Assembly: GCA_018384065.1 (NCBI GenBank)
Contig: JAHAYL010000056.1
Span: 105,315 to 169,314, forward strand
Origin: Oxalobacter sp.
GTDB taxonomy: Bacteria > Pseudomonadota > Gammaproteobacteria > Burkholderiales > Burkholderiaceae_D
Direction of reading: 5' to 3'
DNA length: 64,000 nucleotides
In this document: positions 29,759 through 40,337 of the stretch, one piece after another
Layout of the letters: every line of letters begins with the position of its first letter
Numbering within the stretch: the first letter of the stretch is position 1
Made by a program: the position numbers and the translations under genes
The notes under the pieces: generated by a model
Seen by the model: only the letters and a program-made list of their open reading frames with translations
Database searches by the model: none
Told to the model about the DNA's origin: nothing

Positions 29759-30520
29759 TCAGAGGGTATGGCGTTCAATGACGCCATCATGTGTCACGGA
29801 AAGCCAGTCAGCCCGGGGATTTCCTTTGTCATCCAGGTTCCAGTCGGAAAGCACCAGACGCTGCCGGTTGCCATCTGACAGGGGGATTGGATGGTCGCCG
29901 GGATGATGGGTGTGCCCATGGATCAGGACATCGGCATGGGTCTTGATGATGGTTGCCTTGACCGCATCAGGGTTGACATCCATGATTTTGGCGGATTTGC
30001 CCATGTTGATCTTGGTGCTGTCTTTGCGGGCATTGGCGACAATGGCTCTCCGCCTTGAAAGCGGAACCATCAGGAAGAAGAAGCGCCAGAATGGGTTCCT
30101 GACCTTGGCGCGGAATTTCATATAGGCTTCATCATCGGTGCAGAGCGCATCACCATGGACCATGGCGATGCGCACGCTGCCTGCCTGCAGGATGCCGGGT
30201 TCCTTGAGGGCGGTTGCCCCTGTGGCACGGAGGAATTTCCTGCCGGTCAGGAAGTCGCGGTTGCCACAGATCCAGAAAATCCCGGTCCCGGTGTCTGACA
30301 GCGCCTTGATGGCACGGGTGACGTTCTGGAGATAAGGGTCATCTGCCATCCCATCATCCCCGACCCAGTACTGGAACAGGTCGCCAAGGATGTAAAGCCG
30401 CTCGGCCTGCCTGCCTTGGTCCTGCAGGAAATCCAGGAAAGCCTGCGTCGTTTCCGGCATGTCCACAGACAGATGGAGGTCTGAGAGGAAAATGGCTTTG
30501 AAACGTGCAGGCTGGTCCAT
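29759..30520 (-). CDS. lpxH: UDP-2,3-diacylglucosamine diphosphatase
   Basis: LpxH hydrolyses UDP-2,3-diacylglucosamine to lipid X in lipid A synthesis, acting at the inner membrane's cytoplasmic face. Calcineurin-like metallophosphoesterase motifs are all present: FLSDLHL (residue 11), LGDLFQYWVGDD (45), CGNRDF (84), VHGDALCTDD (120) and HGHTHHP (201). Length 253 fits. It is followed upstream on the same strand by ppiB, 21 bp away, so ppiB-lpxH is a likely operon. Confidence 0.95.
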   Translation of the reverse strand: MDQPARFKAIFLSDLHLSVDMPETTQAFLDFLQDQGRQAERLYILGDLFQYWVGDDGMADDPYLQNVTRAIKALSDTGTGIFWICGNRDFLTGRKFLRATGATALKEPGILQAGSVRIAMVHGDALCTDDEAYMKFRAKVRNPFWRFFFLMVPLSRRRAIVANARKDSTKINMGKSAKIMDVNPDAVKATIIKTHADVLIHGHTHHPGDHPIPLSDGNRQRLVLSDWNLDDKGNPRADWLSVTHDGVIERHTL

Positions 30521-30541
30521 GATGGTCAGGCAGTCCGGTTG

Positions 30542-31033
30542 TCAGACTTCCTCTGCGGATTCGATGATGACCGCTTCCAGCGGGACATCCTGATGGCCGC
30601 TTGGATGATAGATGGTCCTGACCCCTTTGATTTTGTCAACGACGTCCATGCCTTCGGTGACTTTGCCGAAAACACAGTATCCCCAGCCGTCCTGTCCTGG
30701 ATAGTCGAGGAAATCGTTGTCGGCGACATTGATGTAGAACTGCGCTGTGGCGGAATGGGGATCCATGGTGCGCGCCATCGCGATGGAGTAGGTCTTGTTG
30801 GACAGACCGTTCTTGGCTTCATTCTCGATCGGTGCATTGGTCTTTTTCTGACGCATGCTCTGGTCGAAGCCACCGCCCTGGATCATGAAATTGTCGATGA
30901 CACGGTGGAAGATGGTGCCGTTGTAGAAGCCGGCGTTGACGTATTCCAGAAAGTTCTTGACCGTCTTCGGGGCTTTCTTTTCATTGAGTTCGACCTTGAT
31001 TCTGCCGAAATTGGTATTCAGGATAACAGCCAT
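30542..31033 (-). CDS. ppiB: peptidyl-prolyl cis-trans isomerase B (cyclophilin)
   Basis: A cytoplasmic cyclophilin of 163 residues without a signal peptide. Catalytic and binding residues are visible in [20 protein letters not shown] (the R of FHRV), [17 protein letters not shown] and [12 protein letters not shown]. It starts [16 protein letters not shown]. It is read divergently from cysS across a 233-bp gap that should hold both promoters, and heads ppiB-lpxH. Confidence 0.96.
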   Translation of the reverse strand: MAVILNTNFGRIKVELNEKKAPKTVKNFLEYVNAGFYNGTIFHRVIDNFMIQGGGFDQSMRQKKTNAPIENEAKNGLSNKTYSIAMARTMDPHSATAQFYINVADNDFLDYPGQDGWGYCVFGKVTEGMDVVDKIKGVRTIYHPSGHQDVPLEAVIIESAEEV

Positions 31034-31266
31034 GTTGTTCCTTGATGGTTGAGGGTTTCAGGTTAAGTGATGCCGCCGGAAAAGCGTGCACCGTCCATAT
31101 GAATCAGAGTGTGGGAGCATTCTAGCAGACTCGGGCATCCAATGATATTGCCTGACCCTTGGGGAGGGAGCCCTCGACCTGGATTTGTTTCAGCAAAATT
31201 GGATGGGTACACTGGATTCACAGTAAAATAACAATTTCTTTGTTTTTTATGGTGTGGCGATTCAAG

Positions 31267-32649
31267 ATGGGTGATCTTCAGATATACAACAGTTTGACCA
31301 GAAGCAAACAGGTTTTCAGGTCCATTGAACCCGGTAAAGTCAGGATGTATGTATGCGGCATGACAATCTATGACTACTGCCATATGGGGCATGCCCGTAT
31401 GATGATGTCTTTCGATGTCGTCTACCGTTGGCTGAAAGCCTTGGGCTATGAGGTCACATATGTCCGCAACATCACCGATATCGATGACAAGATCATCAAC
31501 CGGGCAGGTGAGAACGGGGAAACCATGCTGAGCCTGACGACCCGTTTCACCCGGTGCATGCATGAGGATACGGAGGCACTGGGTATCCTGCCGCCAGACC
31601 ATGAACCGAAAGCGACGGAATATATTGATGAGATGCTGGCAATCATCGAAAAGCTGGAAAAGAACGGCCTGGCTTACCAGTCTGCAGATGGGGATGTGAA
31701 TTATTCCGTCCGGGATTTCAAGGGGTATGGCAAGCTGTCCGGCAAATCCCTGGATGACCTGCGTGCCGGGGAACGGGTTGACATCAACACCGGCAAGCGC
31801 GACCCATTGGATTTTGTACTGTGGAAGTCTGCCAAGGATTCGGAACCGGATGAGGCGAAATGGGATTCCAAATGGGGCAAGGGGCGTCCAGGCTGGCATA
31901 TTGAATGCTCGGCGATGTCCAGCAAGCTGCTGGGGGAACATTTCGATATCCACGGCGGTGGTTTTGACCTGCAGTTCCCGCACCATGAGAATGAGATTGC
32001 CCAGTCGGAAGGGGCTTCCGGGAAACCGTTTGTCAATTACTGGATGCACAACGGTTTTGTGCGTGTGGACAATGTGAAGATGTCGAAGTCCCTGGGCAAT
32101 TTCTTCACCATCCGTGATGTCCTGAAGGATTATGATGCGGAAGTCCTGCGTTTCTTCATCATCCGGACACATTACCGGAGCCCGCTCAATTATTCGGATG
32201 CGCATCTCAATGATGCCAAGGGCGCGTTGACACGGCTTTATACCGCATTGAACGGTGTGGAGGCAAAGGTTGCCGATATCGACTGGAACAACCCTTATGC
32301 CGCCCGTTTCAGGGATGCGATGAATGATGATTTCAATACGGCGGAAGCGGTTGCCGTCCTGTTTGAGCTGGCAGGTGAGGTGAACCGGACCCATTCGGTC
32401 GGGACGGCTTCCCTGCTGAAGTCTTTGGGGGGGGTCCTGGGACTGCTGGACCGCAACCCGGATGAATTCCTGAAGGGTGGTGCTGATGAAGGTGATACGG
32501 CATGGATTGAGGGGCAGATCCAGGCGCGCCTTGCCGCCAAGAAGAACAAGGATTACGCTGAGGCAGACAGGATCCGCAATGCATTGAAGGAAAAAGGCAT
32601 TGAATTGGAAGACAGGCCTGGCGGTGTGACGGAATGGCGGCGGGCCTGA
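31267..32649 (+). CDS. cysS: cysteinyl-tRNA synthetase
   Basis: Class I aminoacyl-tRNA synthetase charging tRNA-Cys. Signatures are [12 protein letters not shown] (HIGH variant) and VKMSKSLGN (KMSKS). Zinc ligands are in [17 protein letters not shown] and [10 protein letters not shown]. The ATG at 31267 gives 460 residues beginning [10 protein letters not shown], in line with the family; it lacks a clear Shine-Dalgarno, and an ATG 18 bp upstream is possible. The gap before it contains a T-rich stretch and no gene. Confidence 0.96.
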   Translation: MGDLQIYNSLTRSKQVFRSIEPGKVRMYVCGMTIYDYCHMGHARMMMSFDVVYRWLKALGYEVTYVRNITDIDDKIINRAGENGETMLSLTTRFTRCMHEDTEALGILPPDHEPKATEYIDEMLAIIEKLEKNGLAYQSADGDVNYSVRDFKGYGKLSGKSLDDLRAGERVDINTGKRDPLDFVLWKSAKDSEPDEAKWDSKWGKGRPGWHIECSAMSSKLLGEHFDIHGGGFDLQFPHHENEIAQSEGASGKPFVNYWMHNGFVRVDNVKMSKSLGNFFTIRDVLKDYDAEVLRFFIIRTHYRSPLNYSDAHLNDAKGALTRLYTALNGVEAKVADIDWNNPYAARFRDAMNDDFNTAEAVAVLFELAGEVNRTHSVGTASLLKSLGGVLGLLDRNPDEFLKGGADEGDTAWIEGQIQARLAAKKNKDYAEADRIRNALKEKGIELEDRPGGVTEWRRA

Positions 32650-32759
32650 TCCGGTGCCTGCCAGTGGACGGGGCCGGTTCTGCCCGGTTCCTGTAAAATA
32701 GGGAAAATTTAATGTTTTAGGGCTGTCCTGTCGGAAAATGCAGCCAAGAAGGAGATAGT

Positions 32760-33734
32760 GTGGCGAAAACAATGTTTCTCAGCTTCGAACAGCCGATTGC
32801 TGAACTGAATGCAAAGATCGAGGAACTGCGTCTTGTTCAGGGGGATTCTTCCGTTGATATTTCTGAGGAGATCAGCCAGCTGGAGGAAAAGCACCGTCAG
32901 CTGATTGAGGAAATCTATTCAGGCCTGACACCTTGGCAGGTCTCCCAGATCGCCCGTCATCCAAACAGGCCTTACACGCTCGATTATATCCAGGAAATCT
33001 TCACTGACTTCCGCGAGCTGCATGGTGACCGGGCGTTTGCCGATGATCCGGCGATTGTCGGTGGGCTTGCCCGTCTGGATGGTATCCCCTGTATGGTGAT
33101 CGGCCATCAGAAAGGCCGCGACATCAAGGAAAGGAGTTTCCGTAATTTCGGGATGCCACGGCCGGAAGGTTACCGCAAGGCGCTCCGCCTGATGCATACT
33201 GCAGAGAAGTTCGGTCTGCCTGTCTTCACGTTTGTCGATACGCCGGGGGCTTTCCCGGGCATTGACGCAGAGGAACGCGGGCAGTCTGAGGCCATCGGCC
33301 GCAATCTTTATGAGATGGCGGAAATCAAGGTGCCTCTCATCGCAACCGTAATCGGGGAAGGCGGTTCTGGCGGCGCATTGGCGATTGCGGTTGCAGATGT
33401 CGTCCAGATGCTCCAGAACGCCATCTATTCAGTGATTTCCCCGGAAGGCTGCGCATCGATCCTGTGGAAGACGGCTGAGCGGGCCAATGAGGCGGCAGAA
33501 GCATTGGGCCTGACTGCTCAGCGCCTGAAGGAAATCGGGTTGATTGACCGTATCATCGAGGAACCGATGGGCGGTGCGCACCGCAATCTGAAGGAAATGT
33601 CGGCGACCCTCAAGCAGACGCTGCTGGATGCGTATGCCAGGCTGAAAGATGTCCCGGCCGATGAACTGCTGGCCGCCCGCCAGGAAAAATGGCTGAACTT
33701 CGGTAAATTCAGCGATACCATTTCGGTTGCCTAG
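32760..33734 (+). CDS. accA: acetyl-CoA carboxylase carboxyltransferase alpha subunit
   Basis: Partner of AccD in the carboxyltransferase. The start is GTG at 32760, 5 bases after AAGGAG; a later ATG (32772) would be too far from that site. The 324-residue protein has [19 protein letters not shown] at the front, the biotin-carboxybinding crotonase core with [22 protein letters not shown] and [16 protein letters not shown]. tilS overlaps nearly at its end, as in other betaproteobacteria, so they are co-transcribed. Confidence 0.97.
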   Translation: MAKTMFLSFEQPIAELNAKIEELRLVQGDSSVDISEEISQLEEKHRQLIEEIYSGLTPWQVSQIARHPNRPYTLDYIQEIFTDFRELHGDRAFADDPAIVGGLARLDGIPCMVIGHQKGRDIKERSFRNFGMPRPEGYRKALRLMHTAEKFGLPVFTFVDTPGAFPGIDAEERGQSEAIGRNLYEMAEIKVPLIATVIGEGGSGGALAIAVADVVQMLQNAIYSVISPEGCASILWKTAERANEAAEALGLTAQRLKEIGLIDRIIEEPMGGAHRNLKEMSATLKQTLLDAYARLKDVPADELLAARQEKWLNFGKFSDTISVA

Positions 33735-33744
33735 GAACACAGTC

Positions 33745-35106
33745 TTGCCATTGATTGAGGAAACTTTCAAACGCGCACTGGAATCCATCCAGATGCGCGT
33801 TTCTTCTGATAAGCCCTTGGCGGTGGCGTTCAGTGGCGGTGTCGATTCCACCGTGCTGCTCTGCCTCGCCAGGCAGTATGCGGCAGGGAAAGGGATTCCT
33901 CTCCGGGCTTTCCATATCCACCATGGCATCAGCCCCAATGCAGACCAGTGGCTGGCGCATTGCCGTCAGGTCTGTCAGCGTCTGGACGTGTGTTTTGATG
34001 CACAGCGGGTGCAGGTGGACAGCCATAGCGGGAAAGGCATTGAGGCGGATGCCCGTCAGAAGCGTTACCAGGCGCTTGGCCGGTTATGCCATCAGTATGG
34101 TGTGCCACTGCTGTTGACTGCCCATCATCAGGATGACCAGTCGGAAACCATCCTGATGCAGCTGCTGCGGGGAACGGGGCTGGCGGGTCTGGCAGGCATG
34201 GCGGACAGCGTACCGCTGCCGTATCAGCCGGAGGGGGCGCCTGTCCTGCTGGGACGGCCCTTGCTGACGGTATCCCGCCGTGCATTGGAACAATGGCTTG
34301 CGCAGTCAAGGATGGCTGCCATCGAGGACGAGTCGAACAACGATACAGCCTATACCCGGAATGTCATCCGTCATCGGCTGATGCCATTGCTGGCGGAGAT
34401 TTCTCCGGGATTTGAGGGACATCTTGCACAGACAGGTCGCCATATCGGTTCAGCGCTGCGGTTGCTGGATGCGTTGGCGGCAGCAGACCTGCGTGATTGC
34501 CAGGGAGCGGATGGTGCTTTGGATATGCGGGGTGTCCGGACCTTGGACAGTGACCGGGTGGACAACCTGCTCCGGTACTGGCTGATGACCCATCAGGTCA
34601 GGATCCGTTCATCAGCCTGGTTCCAGGAACTGAGGAAACAGCTGATGTCGGCGGATCCGGATGTCAGGACAGCAATGGAGATGGACGGGAAGACCATCCG
34701 GAAATATCGGGATAAGGTAACAATGGCAGAAGCATCAACACGTCAGCCGCCGGAAAAGGCGATTGCTTTCAACTGGAATGGTGAGCCTGACATCCAGTTC
34801 AGGACATGGTATGGCACATTGGTCTTTGAATTGGGAGAGACAGGTTTTGATGTCGATTGGTTCAGGGGCAGGATTTTCAGCCTCCGCCCCTATCAGGGCA
34901 ATGCCCGGCTCAGGCTGGCAGGCCGCCCTTCAAAAGACCTCAAGAGCCTCTATCAGGAAGCCGGGATTTCCGGTGGGGAACGGCAGTTCATGCCGGCAGT
35001 CTGGTGGGAAGAAGAGCTGGTTTATGCGGCAGGCATCGGTCAGGCATCGGCGTATCAGGGGAAATCCGGCAGATGTGTCCAGTTGAAGTGGGTGAGGCAG
35101 CCCTGA
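33745..35106 (+). CDS. tilS: tRNA(Ile)-lysidine synthase
   Basis: TilS converts C34 of the CAU tRNA-Ile to lysidine so that AUA is read as Ile. The ATP PP-loop SGGVDSTV is near residue 29; LTAHHQDDQSETILMQLLRGTG is typical; the C-terminal TilS domain is recognisable. There is no ATG: TTG at 33745 lies 7 bases after AGGAA (which overlaps the accA stop), giving 453 residues. An earlier TTG at 33727 overlaps accA and is less likely. Confidence 0.93.
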   Translation: MPLIEETFKRALESIQMRVSSDKPLAVAFSGGVDSTVLLCLARQYAAGKGIPLRAFHIHHGISPNADQWLAHCRQVCQRLDVCFDAQRVQVDSHSGKGIEADARQKRYQALGRLCHQYGVPLLLTAHHQDDQSETILMQLLRGTGLAGLAGMADSVPLPYQPEGAPVLLGRPLLTVSRRALEQWLAQSRMAAIEDESNNDTAYTRNVIRHRLMPLLAEISPGFEGHLAQTGRHIGSALRLLDALAAADLRDCQGADGALDMRGVRTLDSDRVDNLLRYWLMTHQVRIRSSAWFQELRKQLMSADPDVRTAMEMDGKTIRKYRDKVTMAEASTRQPPEKAIAFNWNGEPDIQFRTWYGTLVFELGETGFDVDWFRGRIFSLRPYQGNARLRLAGRPSKDLKSLYQEAGISGGERQFMPAVWWEEELVYAAGIGQASAYQGKSGRCVQLKWVRQP

Positions 35107-35207
35107 TTGCCGGTTGATGCGCAGTAACAGGATTTTTCCTGTGCAATTCCTGCCGTTTTACGGTAAAGTTGAAAATTGAACTTTTAACTTCAGAATATTG
35201 AAATCCT

Positions 35208-36458
35208 ATGGCTTTAGTCGTTCATAAATATGGCGGTACATCGATGGGATCCATCGACCGCATCAAGAATGTGGCGCGGCGTGTTGCCAAATGGCACGAT
35301 GCAGGTTACCAGGTCGTTGTGGTGCCATCGGCGATGGCTGGTGAGACGAACCGGCTGATTGGCCTGGCGCGTGAAATCATGCCGGAACCGGACCAGCGGG
35401 AACTGGATATGATTTCCTCGACCGGGGAACAGGTCTCCATCGGCCTGCTGTCACTGGCGCTCCAGCAGTTGGGGAAACAGGCGGTTTCCTTCACAGGCTG
35501 GCAGGTTCCTGTCGTGACGGACACCGCGCATACCAAGGCACGCATCCATTCAATCGATGACCGGAAAATCCGTGAAAACCTCGACCAGGGGAAGATTGTC
35601 ATTGTCGCGGGTTTCCAGGGGGTCAATGAACTGAATGAAATCACCACTTTGGGACGTGGCGGTTCCGATACATCCGCTGTCGCCATTGCGGCATCCTTGA
35701 AAGCGGATGAATGCCTGATCTATACCGATGTTGACGGTGTCTATACAACCGATCCCCGGGTGGTCTCTGATGCACGGAGGCTCAGGAAGATCACTTTCGA
35801 GGAAATGCTTGAAATGGCTTCCCTGGGATCCAAGGTGCTCCAGACCCGCTCTGTTGAACTGGCGGGCAGCTACCATGTGCCCACACGCGTGCTTTCATCC
35901 CTTACCGATCCGGAAATGCCGCTGGAAGAAGAGGCAAAGTCCGGTACATTGATCACTTTTGAAGAAGAACACACTGATATGGAATCGACAGTTATCTCTG
36001 GTATCGCATTCAGCCGTGACGAGGCGAAAATCACCGTTCTCGGTGTCCCTGACCGGCCAGGCATCGCATCACAGATCCTGGGTGCCATCGCCAATGCCAA
36101 CATTGAAGTGGACATGATCATCCAGAACCAGTCTGTTGGCGGCAAGACAGACTTCACCTTCACGGTGCCACGTCCGGACTATAACCGGGCGATGGATATC
36201 CTGAACAATCAGGTCAAGGGTGAAATCGGTGCATCAGACATCATCGGTGATGCCAAGGTTTCCAAGGTTTCCGCCATCGGCATCGGTATGCGGAGCCATG
36301 TCGGTGTTGCATCCAAGATGTTCAGCACGCTGTTCTCCGAGGGCATCAATATCCTGATGATCTCGACATCGGAAATCAAGATTTCTGTCATCATTGATGA
36401 AAAATATATGGAACTGGCGGTCAGGGCCTTGCATAAGGCTTTTGGCTTGGAAAAATAA
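35208..36458 (+). CDS. lysC: aspartate kinase
   Basis: Phosphorylates aspartate at the head of the lysine, threonine, methionine and isoleucine pathway; asd encodes the next enzyme. The kinase domain begins with VHKYGGTSMGS and holds TTLGRGGSDTSAVA. Two ACT domains follow (about residues 265-345 and 346-416; KITVLGVPDRPGIASQIL and SAIGIGMRSHVGVAS), pointing to amino acid feedback. The length of 416 is that of the monofunctional lysine-sensitive type. A hairpin with a weak T-tail ends the transcript. Confidence 0.97.
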   Translation: MALVVHKYGGTSMGSIDRIKNVARRVAKWHDAGYQVVVVPSAMAGETNRLIGLAREIMPEPDQRELDMISSTGEQVSIGLLSLALQQLGKQAVSFTGWQVPVVTDTAHTKARIHSIDDRKIRENLDQGKIVIVAGFQGVNELNEITTLGRGGSDTSAVAIAASLKADECLIYTDVDGVYTTDPRVVSDARRLRKITFEEMLEMASLGSKVLQTRSVELAGSYHVPTRVLSSLTDPEMPLEEEAKSGTLITFEEEHTDMESTVISGIAFSRDEAKITVLGVPDRPGIASQILGAIANANIEVDMIIQNQSVGGKTDFTFTVPRPDYNRAMDILNNQVKGEIGASDIIGDAKVSKVSAIGIGMRSHVGVASKMFSTLFSEGINILMISTSEIKISVIIDEKYMELAVRALHKAFGLEK

Positions 36459-36473
36459 TCCAGGAACAGGCAT

Positions 36474-36502
36474 GCCTGCCGGTTGCATGGCAGGCTTCCT
36501 TT
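36474..36502 (+). terminator. probable terminator after lysC
   Basis: GCCTGCC (36474-36480) and GGCAGGC (36489-36495) form a stem with an 8-base loop, followed by TTCCTTT. Confidence 0.5.
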
Positions 36503-36528
36503 CACCTCAATCTTAAACGGAGGTCGCA

Positions 36529-37371
36529 ATGTCTTATAAAAACATCCTTGTCCATCTGGACAGAAAAGATATCCTGAAAAACCGGGTCCGTATCGCTGCG
36601 AACCTGGCAAAGGCGGAAGAAGGGCATCTGCTGGGAGTTGCAACAATCGGCATCTCGGCAACCCAGAGTTCCTATTTCTATTCGCCTCAGGACTTGGCGT
36701 TTGCGGAACATATGAAATACCTGCGTTATAAGGCAGGTCAGTTTGTTGAAGAGTTCAAGGAGGAAGTCAAGTCCACCGGTCTGGACGCTTATGCTTATGA
36801 AGGCCGTGTCGTGGATGGCGATGCCAGCAGCGGCGTTTCCCTGCTGGCAAGGATCAGCGACCTGGTTGTCATCGGCCGCACGAACCTGGATGACACCGGT
36901 GCTTCTGTGACACCGGATTTCCCTGAGTTCGTCATGATGAATTCAGGCCGTCCTGTCCTGATCATCCCACCGGATTACCCGAAGGAAACGGTCGGCCAGA
37001 AAGCGATGATTTGCTGGAACGCCAGCCGGGAATCCATCCGTGCGGTTGCCGATGCACTGCCACTGCTGGCAAAAGCTGAGTTGGTCCAGGTTGTCATGTT
37101 CAATGTTGAGGATGAAGCGGATATGGATGCCACGGCAGGCGGCAACGATATTGCCGCATATCTGAAACGCCATGGTGTCAAGGTTGAGGTCATGCCGCCT
37201 CAGCAAAGCCGTGATATCGGTAAATCCCTGCTGGCATTGGCAGAGGAACAGGGAACCGACCTGCTGGTCATGGGGGGATATGGCCATACCCGGTTCCGTG
37301 AGTTCCTGCTGGGTGGGGTGACCCGTACAATCCTGGAATCCACCAAGGTTCCAGTGCTGATGTCACATTGA
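36529..37371 (+). CDS. universal stress protein, two Usp domains
   Basis: A 280-residue cytoplasmic protein with two tandem UspA domains. The first (YKNILVHLDRKDILKNR onward) has a poorly conserved nucleotide loop; the second ends GTDLLVMGGYGHTRFREFLL followed by GGVTR, close to the ATP-binding G-x2-G-x9-G motif. Such double-domain Usps are common in betaproteobacteria. CGGAGGTCGCA precedes the ATG, a strong ribosome site. It lies between the lysC terminator and the flavoprotein gene and is probably its own unit. Confidence 0.9.
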   Translation: MSYKNILVHLDRKDILKNRVRIAANLAKAEEGHLLGVATIGISATQSSYFYSPQDLAFAEHMKYLRYKAGQFVEEFKEEVKSTGLDAYAYEGRVVDGDASSGVSLLARISDLVVIGRTNLDDTGASVTPDFPEFVMMNSGRPVLIIPPDYPKETVGQKAMICWNASRESIRAVADALPLLAKAELVQVVMFNVEDEADMDATAGGNDIAAYLKRHGVKVEVMPPQQSRDIGKSLLALAEEQGTDLLVMGGYGHTRFREFLLGGVTRTILESTKVPVLMSH

Positions 37372-37438
37372 TGTTTCCAGTTACCGGTGGAAGCAGGCGG
37401 AACCTGTCGGTTGCCAGTCACAGCTGACAGGGGTTTGC

Positions 37439-37466
37439 TTGCATTCTGATAAGGTGAAACTATAAT
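37439..37466 (+). promoter_or_regulatory. sigma70-type promoter upstream of the flavoprotein gene
   Basis: TTGCAT (37439-37444) and a perfect TATAAT (37461-37466) are 16 bp apart. Transcription from about 37473 would give a 150-base untranslated leader before the ATG at 37624. Confidence 0.65.
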
Positions 37467-37623
37467 AAGGCAGCCTGTCCTGCTGATGGATGCCAGATAA
37501 AAAATGAACGGTTGCCATTTCAGGAAGATGGCATAAAGATTGAGAGAATTAGCGGATTTTGGCGTTTTCCGCAGATTCTGGTTTTGGTCGTGGAGACCAT
37601 GCCGCTGTTGTCTAGGGGTTTTG

Positions 37624-38889
37624 ATGAAATGTGTAGATGATTTCCGGCTGGTTCTAGGCGGTAAGGAATATGTCCCGATTGTCATTGGTGGCATGGGGGT
37701 TGATATTTCGACGGCGAAGCTGGCGTTGGAAGCCGCCCGTCTGGGAGGCATCGGTCATATTTCTGATGCCATGTACATGGATGTCGCCGACCGCTATTTC
37801 GGTACTGGCTATACCGAAACCAAGGCAAGGCAGTATAAGAAATATATCCCGGTCCATGACAAGAGCGATGTCCTTTTTGACCTTGCTGTCGTTGAGGAAG
37901 CGACGAAGCGGCAGGTTGCGGATGTGATGGAGCGCAAGCGCGGTGATGGGATGATTTTCATCAACTGCATGGAAAAGCTCACGATGAATGATGCACGGGC
38001 TACCCTGCGTACCCGTCTGTCAGCGGCGATGGATGCCGGCATCGATGGGATTACGCTTGCTGCCGGACTCCATCAGAACACCCTCAAGCTGATTGAGGAC
38101 CACCCCCGTTTCCGGGATGTGAAGATCGGTATCATTGTCTCTTCCCATCGGGCATTGCAGATTTTCCTGCGCCGCAGTGCGAAGCTCAACCGCCTGCCGG
38201 ATTATGTGGTGGTCGAGGGGCCGCTTGCCGGTGGACATCTGGGTTTTGGGCTTGACTGGGCGAAGTACGACCTCAGGACGATTGTCAAGGATGTCAACCG
38301 TTTCCAGGAAAAAGAAGGCCTTTCCATCCCTGTCATCGCCGGTGGTGGGATCTTTACAGGCTCCGATGCGGTTTCGTTCCTTGAGGATGGTGCCAGTGCA
38401 GTCCAGGTAGCCACCCGTTTTGCTGTCACAAAGGAATCCGGTCTGCCAGACCATGTGAAGCAGGAATATTTCAAGGCGACTGAGGACGATATCGAGGTCA
38501 ATATGGCGTCCCCGACGGGATACCCGATGCGGATGCTGAAAAAGTCCCCGGCATTATGGGCAGGGGTGCAGCCGAGTTGTGAAGCGTTCGGCTATCTGCT
38601 GGATAACGGTACCTGTCCTTACCTTAAAGAATACTATCAGGCGCTTGAGGGGAACCCGGACAGCCGTCAGATGGTCAAGACACAGAAGGTCTGCCTGTGC
38701 ACGCATATGCGGAACCATTATGTCTGGACATGCGGCCATTATGCATACCGCCTGAAAGACACCACCTATAAGCTGGCAGATGGCACTTACCTGCTGCCGA
38801 CAGCGGAACAGGTGTTCAGGGATTATCAGTTCAGCAAGGACAACCAGATTGCTTTGCCGGAACTGCCTGTACCGCCGTTCAAGGGATGA
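37624..38889 (+). CDS. nitronate monooxygenase-like FMN protein with a Cys-containing C-terminal extension
   Basis: Related to 2-nitropropane dioxygenase/nitronate monooxygenases: FMN-binding TIM barrel with VIGGMGVDIS near the start, VVVEGPLAGGHLGFG in the middle (the catalytic-histidine region), and IPVIAGGGIFTGSDA as the phosphate-binding loop. The 421 residues exceed the usual 310-350; the extra C-terminal part has four cysteines (KVCLCTHMRN, VWTCGHYAY, plus NGTCPY) which could bind metal. The real substrate is unknown. The ATG at 37624 follows AGGGG; earlier in-frame codons lack support. A bidirectional terminator separates it from rho. Confidence 0.8.
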   Translation: MKCVDDFRLVLGGKEYVPIVIGGMGVDISTAKLALEAARLGGIGHISDAMYMDVADRYFGTGYTETKARQYKKYIPVHDKSDVLFDLAVVEEATKRQVADVMERKRGDGMIFINCMEKLTMNDARATLRTRLSAAMDAGIDGITLAAGLHQNTLKLIEDHPRFRDVKIGIIVSSHRALQIFLRRSAKLNRLPDYVVVEGPLAGGHLGFGLDWAKYDLRTIVKDVNRFQEKEGLSIPVIAGGGIFTGSDAVSFLEDGASAVQVATRFAVTKESGLPDHVKQEYFKATEDDIEVNMASPTGYPMRMLKKSPALWAGVQPSCEAFGYLLDNGTCPYLKEYYQALEGNPDSRQMVKTQKVCLCTHMRNHYVWTCGHYAYRLKDTTYKLADGTYLLPTAEQVFRDYQFSKDNQIALPELPVPPFKG

Positions 38890-38926
38890 GTTGGTACTGG
38901 AGGGATGGGATCCCTTCCTTGAAAAC

Positions 38927-38957
38927 AGGAAAAGCCGCTCTGGATGAGCGGCTTTTC
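38927..38957. terminator. bidirectional terminator between the flavoprotein gene and rho
   Basis: GAAAAGCCGCTC (38929-38940) and its perfect complement (38946-38957) flank a 5-base loop. T-runs occur on both strands within the stem ends, suiting the two convergent genes. Confidence 0.88.
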
Positions 38958-38980
38958 TGTCTGTCAGTCCCATCGGACTG

Positions 38981-40243
38981 TCAGCCACCACGGCGCATCA
39001 GGTCGAAGAAATCGGCGTTGGTCTTGGTGGCGCGCAGTTTATCCAGGATGAATTCCATCGCTTCAATCTCATCCATGCCGTAAAGCAGTTTACGCAGGAT
39101 CCAGATTTTCTGGAGCAGTGCCGGTTCAATCAGGAGTTCTTCACGGCGGGTACCGGATTTGTTCAGGTTGATGGCTGGATAGACCCGTTTTTCAGCCAGA
39201 CGGCGTTCCAGATGGACTTCCATGTTGCCAGTGCCCTTGAATTCTTCATAAATGACATCATCCATGCGGCTGCCGGTTTCGATCAGTGCGGTTGCGATGA
39301 TGGTCAGGGAACCGCCTTCTTCAACATTGCGGGCGGCACCGAAGAACCGTTTCGGCCGTTGCAGGGCATTGGCATCCACCCCACCTGTCAGGACCTTGCC
39401 GGAGGCAGGGATGACGGTATTGTAGGCACGGGCAAGGCGGGTGATGGAATCCAGCAGGATCACCACGTCTTTTTTCATTTCAACCAGGCGTTTTGCCTTT
39501 TCAAGCACCATTTCCGCAACCTGGACATGGCGGGTGGCAGGTTCGTCAAATGTGGAGGCGATGACTTCACCGTGGACTGAACGCTGCATTTCCGTCACTT
39601 CTTCAGGACGTTCATCGATCAGCAGGACAAACAGGGTGACATCAGGATGGTTGGCGGTGATGGCATGCGCCATATGCTGGAGCATCACGGTCTTGCCGGA
39701 TTTCGGTGAAGCGACCAGCAGGCCACGCTGCCCTTTGCCGATAGGCGCAATCATGTCGATGATGCGGCCAGTGATGTTTTCCTGTGCGCTGATGTTGCGT
39801 TCCAGTTTCAGTGGCTTGTCTGGGTGCAGGGGTGTCAGGTTCTCAAACAGCATCCGGTGTTTGGAGGCTTCTGGCGGTGCGCCGTTGACCTTGTCGACTT
39901 TTACCAGGGCAAAGTAACGTTCACCGTCTTTCGGTGTCCTGACTTCCCCTTCGATGGAGTCCCCGGTGTGGAGATTGAAACGCCTGATCTGGGAAGGTGA
40001 GATATAGATGTCATCGGTGGAAGCCATATAGCTGGCATCCGGGGAACGGAGGAAACCAAAGCCGTCAGGCAGGATTTCAAGGACCCCATCACCATAGACC
40101 TGTTCACCGGATTTCGCGCGTTTTTTCAGGATGGCGAACATCAGTTCCTGCTTGCGCATGCGGGGGGCATTGTCAATCTCAAGACTCAGTGCCATGTCCA
40201 GCAGGGCAGACACACGGAGGGATTTCAGTTCGGATAAATGCAT
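38981..40243 (-). CDS. rho: transcription termination factor Rho
   Basis: Hexameric RNA helicase that terminates transcription. The ATG at 40243 gives 420 residues starting [15 protein letters not shown], matching known Rho. It has the RNA-binding cold-shock domain ([18 protein letters not shown]), Walker A ([11 protein letters not shown]), Walker B ([16 protein letters not shown]) and the Q/R loops near [20 protein letters not shown]. trxA lies 94 bp upstream on the same strand, the common trxA-rho order. Confidence 0.98.
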   Translation of the reverse strand: MHLSELKSLRVSALLDMALSLEIDNAPRMRKQELMFAILKKRAKSGEQVYGDGVLEILPDGFGFLRSPDASYMASTDDIYISPSQIRRFNLHTGDSIEGEVRTPKDGERYFALVKVDKVNGAPPEASKHRMLFENLTPLHPDKPLKLERNISAQENITGRIIDMIAPIGKGQRGLLVASPKSGKTVMLQHMAHAITANHPDVTLFVLLIDERPEEVTEMQRSVHGEVIASTFDEPATRHVQVAEMVLEKAKRLVEMKKDVVILLDSITRLARAYNTVIPASGKVLTGGVDANALQRPKRFFGAARNVEEGGSLTIIATALIETGSRMDDVIYEEFKGTGNMEVHLERRLAEKRVYPAINLNKSGTRREELLIEPALLQKIWILRKLLYGMDEIEAMEFILDKLRATKTNADFFDLMRRGG

Positions 40244-40337
40244 AATCAAAAAGAATTCACGGCAGAAGAAAGTGCATCCCAGACAGGGGGGAATGCAGAA
40301 GGGAAGGCAGCCAGGAAACCGCCTTCCAGATGGTCAG

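Noticed and set aside
31063..32772. Long open frame on the minus strand opposite cysS (569 codons)
   Set aside because: It runs antisense through the fully recognisable cysS gene; the translation is His/Gln/Ile-rich with no family features, as expected from the codon bias of the true strand.
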